Assembly: GCA_022478985.1 (NCBI GenBank) | Contig: JAKSZP010012239.1 | Coordinates: 17,924-81,923, forward strand | Source of the DNA: Massospora cicadina | Lineage: Eukaryota > Entomophthoromycota > Entomophthoromycetes > Entomophthorales > Entomophthoraceae | Length of the DNA stretch: 64,000 nucleotides | Direction: 5' to 3' | Shown here: positions 44,837-56,576 of the stretch, piece by piece | How positions within the stretch are numbered: the first letter of the stretch is position 1 | Layout: every line of letters starts with the position of its first letter | The notes under the pieces: model-generated | Seen by the model: only the letters and a program-made list of their open reading frames with translations | What the model was told of the DNA's origin: nothing | Databases searched by the model: none | Translations under genes and position numbers: made by a program

Positions 44837-47299
44837 ACCACACATCATTATTTGCAGTTGAGCAAAACCAAGGGAATATCATAAATTAAAAAACTCAATA
44901 TGCCTTCTCAGCTAACAGCCTAGGAAGCCATATAAGAAGGTGATGAAGCTTTTTTAACTTGATTTCTTGCGCTAACTTTAGCTGGTGGACCATGGCAGAC
45001 AACATTGGGGTATGAGCATCAGCAACATGTGGCATAAGGAGGTATAATTGTGGGTTTTCTTCATTAGTGAGGCCATCAGTGTCTGTCACATCAAAGTATT
45101 GAGCAAGTTGATGCTCAGCAAAAGTGATGAGAGCATGCACACAATTTAATGACTTGATGCGCTGGCGGGTTTTGGATAGTTTGAGGTCAAAAAGAGAAGT
45201 TTTTTCAAGTTGATGCAAGCGTTAAATGATGACAGTTTTGTACTATAATGATCAGTGATTTTACATGGATTTCCTAAGCTTGGGACTTAGGAAATCTGCT
45301 ATGTTAATGGTTGCAATCCCAAGTTTCTGACTTGACTTAAATGTTGATTTAATGCATTATGGGAAACTTTTTATAAATATTTACATTTCCAGCATATTTT
45401 GATAAATTCGTGTCGCCTCAATCCACCAGTGGATAAATCTCAGGACGCCAGCATTTGTTGGCCTTCCCACGCCTAATCTTTTATCAATTATTTTAGCTCT
45501 TGCTGGGCTACTATTTATCAAGTGAGATTTGTTCCCTTTCCTCACTTGTAAATTTCTGCATATTTTGGTTTGCTCCAAAATAAAGCCCATTCACTTATAA
45601 CAACATTTAAATAGATTTTTTTTATTTTTAGTTATTATATTTGGGGACCTGGCATGGCTGGCAAGGGAGAGGAGCCAACATTCCAGAATGCTATGAGGGC
45701 GGTTGCATATCATGAGTGAGTTATGATGGGGAAAGTGCTAAAGGACCACAGGACTGAGGGAGTACTTGGAATACTTCCCAGTTGAGGAGCTTGGACGCCA
45801 AGAGCCAGGGTAGGTTTGTGCATGGCGCAGCCCTTTAAATCCCACCAGATTGTAGAGGCAGGCGGCATATTGAATGTCCGCTGCAGCTTAGCCAGTTTGG
45901 ACAGATTATTTTATGTATCATATAGCTCTGTGTGCAATGTTTAAAACACCTGAACATGACATAATTGAAAATTACTATTAAGTATTGTTTGAGCCATGTT
46001 TCTTTGCATTCTGATGCAGCCTAGTCTGCCAGTGGATCAATACTATCATCCAGTGTAGGTTTGAATATGTTGATGTAACAAAGAAGATCTTAGGAGCATT
46101 TTTTGTTAATAGCTACATTTAATTTTAGAACGCTTATTAAATTCATTTAATAAAATTTATAATACTAAATATAGTAATATTCAGTTTTATCAAAAATCTC
46201 AAGTTTGCACATACTTGATCTATAGAACTAATATCATTAATAGTCTCATCTTATGGGCCATAATTTTTCCCAGCTTCAAAAAATTGATCAAGGCCTATAT
46301 TGATATCAGCGCAGGGGCGTTGCATCTCAATAGCACAGGTTAACTGAATTAAAACAAGTTATTGTATGAAGACAGTATCCTTGGAAAACAAAAAAGGAAA
46401 AAGAACTTATTTATTGTAGTTAGTTTAGTTAACTTAAGGAAAAAACACACCATAGCATTGAGTACTGACAGAGGCTTAAGGCTTCACTTAACAATCTTCT
46501 CTACTCATTGTGGTATTCTTTACCACCAGCTAATGGCAAAATACAACCCCCTTCCCAATGGCAGTTCCCTTCTGATATGCTCAACTCATTCTTCAAATCA
46601 TTGGTTCAATTATTTTACAGCAGAAAAGCACTAAAGAATTTTGGGCTAATAGCATAATTGGTAAAGACATGACCACTAAGTCAGCAGCTTTGGGCATATC
46701 TATAATAAAATTGTAATCCTATTAAAGTAATATTCTGGCTGAAAAGCCGAGATAATAATGATAAGCCTATTGATGACTTGTTTTACTCCAGTGCAGGATA
46801 AAATGATTATTGAATAATAACGACAATACAAAAACTGGGCCACAGATCACAGTAATCAAAGTACTTAAAGGATTGAGTTGTACTAACAAGGAGTAATAAT
46901 TTTGATATTCTGCCTTATCTATTGTTCCACTGGATGTGGCCAAGGACACTGACAGTATTTAATACAAATTCAGCAGCTACATGAAATAGGACATGGTGCC
47001 TGTTATATTTGATAAAATCAATTTATTTAGACATCAGAAAATTAAGGATTAATAGATAATCAGAAATTAAAGGTTGGCCAAACTAATTACAACGGCCTAT
47101 CTCCCCAATTTTCCTTAAAGTAGCGTTTGTCCAACCAATCTCTCTGTTGGTCGTCTCTCTTCCCTCAAAATAAAGGCCATTTTGCATATATAATTTTACT
47201 TTATGTTACCTTTTTCTGACCTTGAGAATTATCTTCTTCTAGAGGTTTTCTGGGCTTTTATAAAATTATGAAAGATTTGGCACCATACTAAGTGAGTTT
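44837..47299. other. Unassigned region with two minus-strand ORFs
   Basis: No known gene. The minus strand has a 107-codon frame at 45218-44895 (HQLEKTSLFDLKLSKTRQRI, HALITFAEHQLAQYF) and a 69-codon frame at 45590-45381. Their composition is protein-like but no family is recognised. The rest (45600-47300) is AT-rich without motifs. The Gy-G 3' LTR may lie here but no partner copy is in the window to prove it. Confidence 0.3.
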
Positions 47300-49439
47300 A
47301 AAAATTTACAGATAATATATCCTTGCAGAGTTAGAGACACTCTCTTTACAGTCCCAGGCTCCAGATATCAAGCTGGATAGGGCCTTGCACCCCTTCAGAA
47401 AAAAAGGGCACCAACTTTAAGGCGCTTGCATTAACCCAATTAGGGGATCTGGGCCATACTGTGGATGAGCGTTAGGTAAAAATTGACTCTTTTTGTTTGA
47501 CTTCCTTCACCTTACACCAAACTCCCAATCCCAAACTTTTCATTATTTCTGATTCAGCAGAGCAGTATGTTCAGAAAATAGACAGTTTTTGTGGAATATA
47601 ATCCTTTAATTAGAAAAAATATAATGATCATAAACTAATTCTGATCATAAGTATCATTTAGGAGCATCCTCAGTTGGAAAAAACTAGTACCTGGGGTATC
47701 CCTCAAGTGAAAATCTTATTCAAAACAAATCCTGAATAAGCTTAAACTCAGATAGAAAAAGTAGACAAAAGTTTAAATGAGTATGCAAGTTTGAATGGCA
47801 TGAAACCAACCTTTAGCGTTTGAAATGGGGATTAGACTTTTCTTAAATGGAGTAGCTGTCCAAATTCAATTATTAGATGAAAAATTAAGGTATGCCATTT
47901 GATCAACATCAAAATCTTCAAAAATAGTAAATTCCAATTTTATACATTGCTGTTCATTTAAGCCCACCTCCCACATGCTCATCCTAAAACTCAGCACTAT
48001 GCTAATGGTGGATATTGGGTTATTTTCGTTCTTTTTCCCATTAAAATCCCCTTTTCTTAAATTATAGTTTTTTAAAAATTTAAACTTAATGAATAGTATG
48101 CTGCTAAATATTATGGCTATGGACAAGGCCCACTTGATAGCTCTAACTGAATTAGAAAATATGCTTTAAACTTATATTCAATTTCTAAGAAAAGTAATTT
48201 AAATAATTCTTGGACACATCACCTAACTTCCACCATTCCAGGGAACCTAAAACTCCTCACTTAATTTTCATAAGTTGACCCCTAAAGGTAGAGCGTAGCC
48301 TTGCATTCTGTGGCTGATGTTATGGTGTCCAGGAATCTTCACTTACACCCTAGTTTTCTTTTGGCTCACTCCATCATGACAAATAAACACAAATAATAAA
48401 CAAATTTTTCGAGACAGAGTACATAACCTTGGGGTCAGTCGCTCCACAAAGGGTTTTCATTACCACTAAAAGGCCTACTGTACCCACTCCCATAGTGCTG
48501 AAGAATCCATTTTTGTTCATATGGAGCTTTTTCAATCAAAGTATTCAGTCCATTACACTCAATATCCTAAATGAACCTTTGGATTTAGTTGCAATCACTG
48601 TAGACCTCAAGAATCCAGAGATCTCTTTATTGAATCTCATAGGTACATTAAGTTAAGAAAAGTGACGTTTAAACCCAGCTTATGATGACCTTTCAGACGT
48701 AAAACCCTTATCAGACCCCGAAGACCCTGAAGTCATTCCTCTGTTATATGATTAGGCCAGCTATGCCCACTCATTTCAAAAAAGACATCTTAAGGACTGA
48801 AAGCTCCCAAGGTCAAGAAATCAGGTCCAAGTACATGCTCTATCAACAAGTTGCATAGATTTGACTGTGCTTTTTTCTTGTTCCCCATTATTATTACAGT
48901 ATGATAGCACAAGGTAACATTAACTGCCATAAGATACTGGAACCACAGGGGATTACAATAACCTTAGCGTCATGCAGGTTTTTATCTTGCAGTTAACCCT
49001 GGTTTGCCTATAATGTGGGCATCTAGTATCCAATGATCACACTTCCTCTATGCAATCCAATGCGATTTATTTCCCATGAAATTAAATTTGTAATAAACTT
49101 TGAGGCAATACTAAAGTAATTATAACTAGTGTTTTTGGGTATGATGGTGGAGCTGTCAGTCAATGAGTATTGACCTAGAGTATAGTTAAAATTGTTTTTA
49201 CCTTCAGTTTTATTCAGTTGAATTTCCCTCCTCCTCTCGCTATCAACTAGAAATGCTAGGGTGGCAACAGTATAATTTACTACTGATGTGCCTGTATTAC
49301 CTACTTTGACGTTAACTCTCGCTCCTTTCAAGTCATCTTTTGATGTGGTTGGCTCTAATCATCTGTAAACACTCAGATCTTAATATGGTTAATATTGACT
49401 GGTGCTTCATTAAAATCAATTTTCCTATATCCCTAAACA
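47300..49439 (+). pseudogene. Gy-H gag/protease region, very decayed
   Basis: Upstream of a plus-strand RT, short plus frames remain: SLNEYASLNGMKPTFSV (about 47765-47820) and a 75-codon frame at 48429-48656 (VLKNPFLFIWSFFN, LNILNEPLDLVAITVDLKNP) that resembles a protease-region beta-rich segment. No catalytic Asp motif is certain. Assignment is mostly by position. Confidence 0.35.
49023..49331 (-). other. 103-codon minus-strand ORF, unknown
   Basis: An uninterrupted minus frame (MKGARVNVKVGNTGTSVVNY, TLGQYSLTDSSTIIP) with protein-like, Thr/Ser/Asn-rich composition. It lies between the protease and RT regions of Gy-H on the opposite strand, where the plus strand is full of stops. It may be a fragment of an unrelated gene or chance. 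Confidence 0.25.
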
Positions 49440-50160
49440 GCTAAGGAAGACCAGGAGTTAAAGACCTGGATTAACAATGTGGCAAAGAAGGGGTGGATGA
49501 TCAAGAAAACCACTCCTGTGTCATCTCTAGTAGTTTTTGCACAGAAAACTGATGGCGCACTGAGATCTTGTATGGATTAAAGACATCTGAATAACGTTAC
49601 ACTCCAGGATCCATATCCATTACCTTTTGAGGCAGTAATTTCCCAGAAGATTAAAATCCAGGGTTTTTTTTTTCAAGCTTGACTTGATGGATAATTTCCA
49701 ACAAGTGCGGGACAAGTTTGGCCAAAGTGGCTGATAATTATCCTCACCAGTAAAAATTTACAAGTTCAAAATTATGCCTTTTTCTTGAAAAATGCGCTGG
49801 TTGTCTATAGCGCCACATTGATGACACTCTAGGGATCTCAGGTTCTCTTACGCAATACCCTATGTGAACATTATTTTACCCCACTTGCATAACTATGAAA
49901 AACATGGTAAGTGTTTGGTGGCTGTGGCGGCAGCACTCCAAAAGCTGGTTTAGTTACTAAGCCATCCAAATGTAAGTTCTGTAAAATTAAAGTTCAGTTT
50001 TTAAGTACTTTGATACTAAAAGATAGTTATACCATAGTGCCTTCAAATCTAGATGCCATCCACTCTTATCTCACATTGGTAACACAGAAGCCAATGCACA
50101 GCTTCCTAAAATCAGTCACTTATTATAAGAAAGTTTATACCAGACATTTTTGAACTAGAC
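49440..50160 (+). pseudogene. Gy-H reverse transcriptase
   Basis: One frame reads LKTWINNVAKKGWMIKKTTP, VSSLVVFAQKTDGALRSCMD and RHLNNVTLQDPYPLPF, the fingers/palm start of a chromovirus-type RT. The central palm and Y-x-D-D box are lost to frameshifts. The connection region returns at 49911-50150: LVTKPSKCKFCKIKVQFLST and SFLKSVTYYKKVY. Similar in type to Gy-G rather than Gy-B/D. Confidence 0.7.
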
Positions 50161-51100
50161 ATCCATTCACCCTCTAATAGGCAATAAAGTGCCTTTTTAA
50201 TTGTACTCCCAAGTGCCAACACGCTTTTTAAGGAATAAAAAAAGTTATTACAACTACCCCTGATCTTTGCCACCATGATGAATATAAGCTCTTTATTGTG
50301 GATTGCGATGCCTCTGAAACACGGTTGGTGCCATCTTTTTGCAAGAGCATGTTAAGTAAGGACATCCTTTGACTTACTATCCTAGTAATTTTAGTGTCAC
50401 TGAGCACTCATGCCCAACTATAATAAATAGTTGGCTTTTTCTTGGTTGTTAATGCATTAGTGGTATTTTTAGGGCGCCAAATATAATGTGGTTGTGCGCA
50501 TGGATAATAAGTCACTTACTTACTATTGCTGAACCCAAAAGTTGGCGCATAATTAGACCATTCTCACTGCAATCTTCTAAGATCCAAATTCAAATATGAG
50601 ATTGTCAAAAGGCTACCCTATTTTACCTGACATCCTAAGCTGTAATCTCTTTAATAGGTCCCACCTTAAATACAGACTCTGACTTAGTCACAGTAAATTC
50701 CTCCAAACAAATCATCCTTCTCCACCTCATCCATTGCTGCAGTTGCTTCCCCCAACTCAAAGCCTAAATTAGTCCATGGTCTCAAAGCTCCCATACTCCC
50801 TGTCACCTCTTAGAGACATGTAAATGAAACAATTCATTTTGTCCAAAACTTCATCCTCTGTAAATGAAGGTTCTAACCTTGATGCTGTTTTGAAATCCCA
50901 GCCTTTAGACCCTAAATGTCATGATCTCCTAACAAAAATTAATGCAGATAAAGCCCCTTCAGGATAATATACTCAAAAATATAAGGTATTTCTTGAAACA
51001 AGGTATGGGTTAACTCGCCCTGCATTCACGCTTCATAATGGATCATCATTATCCCTGTCACAATTTGTGCTCCAGCGTCAACTACAACTTCACAAGCAAC
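50161..51100 (+). pseudogene. Gy-H RNase H and downstream remnant
   Basis: KLFIVDCDASETRLVPSFC (50284-50340) is the RNase H catalytic start with its Asp. A following THAQL/NYSTTE-like area and a Y-S-D-H-K-type segment are decayed. No integrase core is recognisable before 51100. Confidence 0.5.
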
Positions 51101-52641
51101 AGATACTTAATTAAATTAATAGAAAATATCTTGAAATCTATTAGTTAAATTGAGGCTGGATTACAATCTGAGTGACGACCCAGTGAAATACCCAAAATGA
51201 CAGTGGCAAAGCAGCCCTATTGACTTGGAGGAGGGACGCCCTATGGTTCCTGTGAGGGAAGTAAAAGTTAAATAAAATACCAAATGCCCCATAGAAAATT
51301 AGATGGCTGAAAAGGGCAACCGTGGGTCTTGCTGGGGCAACAAACAAGAGTTGAAGAGGCATGAAGGATGACCAATTTCCTGGGTTTGCAGTTGCTGGCC
51401 TTTGGCTTCAGCCCTATAATTCTCAGGTTCAGTTAAGTATGATAATCCATAGGTTTATTGAAAATTGTTGATCCACAAAAATAGTGATCTGGTTTGCAAA
51501 TCAAATCGAATTGACTCAATTTTGAATACAGGGTGAGCTTGAGCATTGTCTCGTGGTTGTTTAATTATTTCAAGTTGCCATGGGGAGTCAGAAAAGTTGT
51601 TGGAACGGCGCATCAATATATCAATGTAAGTTGAGGCGGATTTTCCTGAGGGTCAATGCATCAGATGATCTTGCAACTAAGCATCACCTCCAGGTTGTGA
51701 GGATGGGTGTATATCCCATAGATGTTTCATCAAAGGCAGCATAGTGGGAGGCCTCTTCTCATCTGGATTATGCCAAATCGGTGGTGGGGAAACAAGACAA
51801 GTCAGGTGGATAATGAGGGCCATCACAAATGAGGAGTTGCAAGACTTTTAGTTGGCCAGGCCGTGGCAAACCAGAGATTAGTTGCCGAACTGATTATGGC
51901 AGATTGGATAGCCCTCCTTGGATGGTGAATTGGATAAGCAGAGTAAGAGCATAACCTTTAATGACATCAGCTAGTGCAAGGTGAGCTGCTAAATTGATGG
52001 ATTAGTACCCACCTAATGATCATTGTAGGACTTCTTCAGACTGTCAGAAGGTCAGGGCCTTTGAAGGCTGTTTGATTACTAGTCAAACGTGGCTCCAGTG
52101 GAATCTCTAGGGACAAGGTTCCATAAGGCAATCTCTCAACAGAAATTCTTCGTTGAGGCTACTCTGCTCCCTATAAACAAGCAAGTCTTCTGTATAAAAA
52201 CAGGCAGGAAAACTTCTAGTTAATATTTAGGCAAATCCGAAGATAATTTTATTAATCAAAATTTGGAGATATTTGTAGGCTGCTGAGGTACTTGGGATCA
52301 CCTAAGGGGAGCTTGGAGTGATAGTCAGGATCCAGTTGGGTAAGAAGACCTCATTGAAATGTGGCGGAATGCATAGGCTTTCTTTGAAATAGAATTTCTT
52401 TTGCCAGGGCGTCAGATTTTGTGGATCTCCAAGTGGTAAGATCTTCACCAGCTGACTTGGTGCCTTTGCTAGCTGAATTGGTTGATTCTTCTGGAGTTTG
52501 AGTTTTCTTTTGTCCTTTAGGAGTTCTTTATCTGATTTAATCTCAATAATCATTGGAATAAGTGTAGTTTTTTGAAAAAGGTTCAATTTGGTTCATGTTT
52601 GAAACTGGCTCTCATTCATCTAATTCATATGATTCCCAACC
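51101..52641 (-). other. Probable Gy-F 3' LTR and flank
   Basis: On the minus strand a purine run ATTGAGGGGGGCA (about 52655-52643) is followed by TGGTTGGGAATC. This is the arrangement PPT then LTR start. The left end cannot be fixed because the partner LTR is outside the window. A 94-codon minus frame at 52586-52302 (IMNLFQ..., LKLQKNQPIQLAKAPSQLVK) lies within it and is unrecognised. Confidence 0.35.
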
Positions 52642-52642
52642 A

Positions 52643-53760
52643 TGCCCCCCTCAATATCTTGCCAAGGAGGGACATAATTTTGGAGTAATCTAGCATGAAC
52701 CCAATTTACAACGGCACCAGAATTCACAGAGGCAATAGGATATTCAGGACCATGATGGTAGATCACCTGGTATGGACCTGGCCACAGAGTGTCGAGTTTA
52801 TGAATTTGGCCTCTGGGACAGTGATGATAGAATAGGACGAGGTCCCCTAATTGGAAATCAGGCAGGACTGGCTGCTGGGCATTCTGCTGATCAGCTTCCC
52901 TTTGTCAAATAGTACCCATGGATTTAGCGTCTAATGCTTTTAACCTAGATATTTTGTTGGCCAAAATTTTGCATGGCTAAGTTAATGGTTTCTAGCATGG
53001 AATTTTCGAGTATAGGCTGCACACTAGAGGGTAAAATTGGTTCTTAGCCATAAAAGGCTCGTAAAGATGACATTTGGTTGATTTGATGATAGCAACCATG
53101 ATATGCTAACAAGGCCTTTGGTAATTATTCATTAAATCTTGTAGGTTCAGAGGAAGCCTTCTTACAAAGGATGGTAACTAAGAGACCGTTTGCTCGCTCC
53201 ACAGCTCTATTAATAGCCAGATGATAAGGCGTCATAAAAGAATGATAAGTACCCATTAGAAAGTTAAGATTGGCAACCACATTGGAAATAAAATTGGTAT
53301 CATTTCAGATAGCATCACCTTTGGACTGCTGTGGCAACTGAAGACCTGCTTCAGGAAGAAGGATGCGGTCACTTTGGAAGTTGGGGAGGCAACTAAGATA
53401 GCCTTAAACCATTTTATAAAGTGATCAACTGTAAGAATGATAAAATGGAGACTGTATATCACCAAAGGCAGGTGTCCAATAACATCAAGTCTAATCATGG
53501 CAGATGGGGACGTGGGGCTCATGAAATGATGCTGGTATAGAGCTGGCCGCTTCTGATTTGCACAAGTGAAGCACAAGTCAACAACATCCTAGATTGTCTC
53601 AATCATTCCTTCCCAGTAGCAGCATTTTCTCAGCCAATTATGGGTCTTCACTGTGACATGCCCCATGGCAATATGAGCCTCCATAGCGGATTTTGTCTGA
53701 GCAGAGGGTCAAACATACAGTATCCAGGAGGTCCCAACTTGTATATATAACAATCCATTT
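52643..53760 (-). pseudogene. Gy-F integrase
   Basis: Reads CFTCANQKRPALYQHHF (zinc-finger end), IRLDVIGHLPLVIYSLHFII (first catalytic Asp region), LTVDHFIKWFKAILVASPTS, ASFFLKQVFSCHSSPKVMLS with the second Asp region decayed, and INRAVERANG carrying the catalytic Glu. The C-terminal module is FQLGDLVLFYHHCPRGQIHK, then LWPGPYQVIYHHGPEYPI and VVNWVHARLLQNYVP. Open for 106 codons at 53576-53256; elsewhere stops. Confidence 0.72.
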
Positions 53761-54174
53761 TTGACTCAAGCCTGAGCAGCCATCTGCTTTAGGCGCTGTT
53801 GCGTCATTGACAGCTCACGGCTCCGCTCTTCCAGTTTCACGATGATCTATTAGATCTCTTCCTCTTCAGAAGCATAAAGGGTCAAAATAGGTAATCAGGA
53901 CAACCTATTGGCGCTTTGATGTATCATCCCTCATGCGGTGTACTATTGAGAAGTCATAATTCTGGATCTTAAGGGCTCATTGGCCAATCGTCTGTCTGGG
54001 TCTTTCATCTGTTGTAACCACTGTAGTGAGGCATGGCCCATCACTACAGTGAAATGTTTCCCGTACAGAAAAGGACGGAAATGTTTGATGGCCAATAACA
54101 TGGCTATACACTCATGTTCAGTTACCCTGTAATTTTGTTCCACTTGGGTTTACATCTTACTAAAGTAGGCTATG
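53761..54174 (-). pseudogene. Gy-F RNase H, C-terminal part
   Basis: Begins HPIAYFSKM next to the Gy-D insertion, then EQNYRVTEHECIAMLLAIKH and FLYGKHFTVVMGHASLQWLQ, QMKDPDRRLA. These are the second half of gypsy RNase H. The first half is at 60119-60406. Confidence 0.75.
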
Positions 54175-54179
54175 GGGTG
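54175..54179. repeat. Target-site duplication, left (Gy-D)
   Basis: GGGTG, identical to 60114-60118. Five-base duplications are standard for Ty3/gypsy integration. Confidence 0.85.
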
Positions 54180-54645
54180 TGTCACAATTTTAATATGACT
54201 GGATAATAAGCTCTAAGTCAATATTGTGGAATGTATGGAATCCGCTGGAATCAAACTGGTACTGGTTTTTAAGCGCTTTGAAATGAGGCATTTGGTGAAT
54301 TGAGAGGATTTATGCTGAGATTTGATACAAATGAGAGTAAGTAAAAAAGGGAAGTAGAATAGAAGAGTACCAAGCTGAGGATGCATCTGGCTGGGGAACT
54401 TAGGTATAAAGAGTCTGATAGAAGTTAAAGGGGAGGAGGTTTTTGGAGAAGAAAGAAGATCGCGCAGATAAGTCTGCGATTAATATTAAATAAAAGTCAA
54501 AATAAGGGGTGATAGCTCCATACATATTTTATTAAGTTTTATTATAAGTTGGTAATCCTCATATTGTCCGATTTGGTTGCTCAATGGCTCATACCCTGTG
54601 CAAAATCAACTTGGCAAAATTGAGCTCAAATGCCAAGAATCAGCA
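54180..54645 (+). repeat. Gy-D 5' LTR
   Basis: 466 bp, TGTCACAA to AATCAGCA. TATAAA at 54415-54420 and AATAAA at 54489-54494 give a plausible promoter and polyadenylation signal within the repeat. It differs from the 3' LTR by roughly 10 percent, nearly all transitions, with several TG/CA exchanges. Confidence 0.92.
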
Positions 54646-54646
54646 G

Positions 54647-54660
54647 TGGTGATCACTACA
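54647..54660 (+). promoter_or_regulatory. Primer binding site of Gy-D
   Basis: TGGTGATCACTACA begins one base after the 5' LTR. TGG complements the CCA end of a tRNA; the priming tRNA is not identified. Confidence 0.6.
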
Positions 54661-54759
54661 GGGGGCCCACTAAGCAACTATAGTTGAAAACAACCAGAAA
54701 GCCAATTACTCTACAATGAGGTCCTCCTCTGTTCCAACAGCAAACCTGCTCGCAGTATA

Positions 54760-55734
54760 TAATATAAGAAGTTTCTATGAATATAAGCTGTGGAACAGCA
54801 ACTGAACAAAGAAAGGGGAGTCCGCCAAAAATTGCAACAACAATATGAAACACTGCAACAGTTGATCAACGAATAGTTCGCAGAGCAAAATTAATTCATT
54901 TTTATTGAGAAATTACCTCCTTTCAGTCATGACAGGAACCTACACGGTTACTTTAAGCGGTTTGAATTTGCTGTGGAAGGAGCTACAGATCGACGAAAAG
55001 CAAAATTGTTGCTGTTCGCTTTGGATGTGGAAAGCGCTGATCAGGTGACCTGCTATCTTCCCAACAGCTTGGTATTTTATGCACAAGTAAAAGCGATTAT
55101 CATCCGGCTGTTTGGGGGCGCTACTAAGATGTGTCAACAAATAGCCAACTTTATGACTATACAGTTTGACCAAAATGAAACTCTGTCAGAATTTGCTGAG
55201 TGGTTTTTGGCGGAAGCACACGTTCTGCTTGGGGCCAATATCTCAACCACTAAAGATGTAAGTATAGCAATGACGGTGGCTGTCAAACCATATCAGGAAC
55301 TATATAACGCTATGTCCCATGTGTTGGATGGGGATACCAGACTTATTCAGATTGTAACCGCCTTACAGCGGCTCTCCGCCATGAACAGCGCCCCCAATGT
55401 AGCCCAAAAGATTGCTGTTGTCCCCACTCCAACCCTTGCGGAGTATAGGCCACAGCGACTGGGTTATCAGCCGCTGGAATGTATTTGTCCCTCAGATGAG
55501 TCAATATACCCTTTCCGGCCCAGGTACGCTTCCCCAGTTCATCCATGACCTTGGAACCTTACCAGCAATTATTGGCCTGGGTCTTCCACCCCAAACTATA
55601 GACACGCACCTTTCATGAACACTTGTTTTCAGTGTGGACAAAGAGGGCATTATGCAGCCAATTGCCTTAGTCAACCACATGTGTATGCAATGCCAACTAG
55701 GATAATTGAGCAGGGAAAAGCTCGAGCAGAGTAG
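54760..55734 (+). pseudogene. Gy-D gag
   Basis: A coiled-coil start (VEQQLNKERGVRQKLQQQYE) and, after two stops, a 191-codon capsid region: LHGYFKRFEFAVEGATDRRK, LFALDVESADQVTCYLP, FAEWFLAEAHVLLGANIS. An in-frame TGA at 55546-55548, then the frame continues to the nucleocapsid knuckle CFQCGQRGHYAANC (55624-55665), a perfect C-x2-C-x4-H-x4-C. Stop TAG at 55732. Gag forms the particle and packages RNA. The natural start codon is unclear; only three internal stops separate it from an intact frame. Confidence 0.8.
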
Positions 55735-55736
55735 AG

Positions 55737-56160
55737 ATGGGACGTTCTAGCTCTGCTAAGTCCATATCACTTGTCCCCAAAAATCCCCAAACATCTTTTC
55801 AGGTAGAAATTAACCCTCAATCATATGATGTGTTATACCAGCAGCTTTCATTGGATACCCCTGCTTCTGCTTCCATGAGTAAAGGCTCACCCCATCAGGA
55901 CGAGCTTTGCCAGGATGTGCAGAAGCCATATGCGTGGCAGATCTTGGAACAGACTGGAATTAACAAACCGGATCCTTCACTTATCATTACTCCTTTAGTA
56001 GGGGTTACCGTAGCCATTCTGGTGGAGAAAATTGCTAGGGAGTATCCTCAAGTTGGCAAGGGCATTTCTTATTTTTTGAATAGCACAAAGCCCTTGAATG
56101 TACAAGCAATACACATCAATGATTCTTCTTACTCAGAATGTACTTATTGTAAAAATCTTT
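55737..56160 (+). pseudogene. Gy-D gag-protease linker
   Basis: An open frame starting MGRSSSAKSISLVPKNPQTS, hydrophilic, with no recognised domain. It is shifted relative to both gag and protease frames. It may include the N-terminal part of the pol polyprotein; similar linkers precede the protease in related elements. Confidence 0.4.
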
Positions 56161-56576
56161 TAAAACACGAAAATCCGCGCTATCATAGACATGGGAGCAC
56201 CTGTGAACATAGCCTCCACTTGGTTGGTGGCTAAACTTATGTTGAAACCAGATGTGGACCATCGCGTAGTATATGGGACTGTGGGAACACACAGCACTGT
56301 GTCAGAAGGAGCATATAGCGCGTTGCCTCTACGATTTGGGTCAGTTCAGGTGTCTGCTCCAGCGGTGGTTTTGCCAAATAACCACTACAATATGTTAATT
56401 GGTGTGGCTTTCATGAGGAAATTTGGCGTTGTGATAGATATGGCGGAAGAAACCCTTACCATATTTGGTCAACAAATTCCAGTATATTTTTCCTCTGGTG
56501 GAATCCCAATGGATCCAGTCCACTCCGGTCAGATCAATTTAGCATACAGTGACAGAGTAATCCCGGTTTGCTACTA
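56161..56576 (+). pseudogene. Gy-D retropepsin
   Basis: RAIIDMGAPVNIASTWLVAK contains the aspartic-protease motif as DMGA instead of the usual DSGA; the catalytic Asp and Gly remain. Downstream PLRFGSVQVSAPAVVLPNNH and YNMLIGVAFMRKFGVVIDMA form the protease core with the second hydrophobic-Gly element. Open for 128 codons to TAG at 56575. It would cut the gag-pol precursor. Confidence 0.78.
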
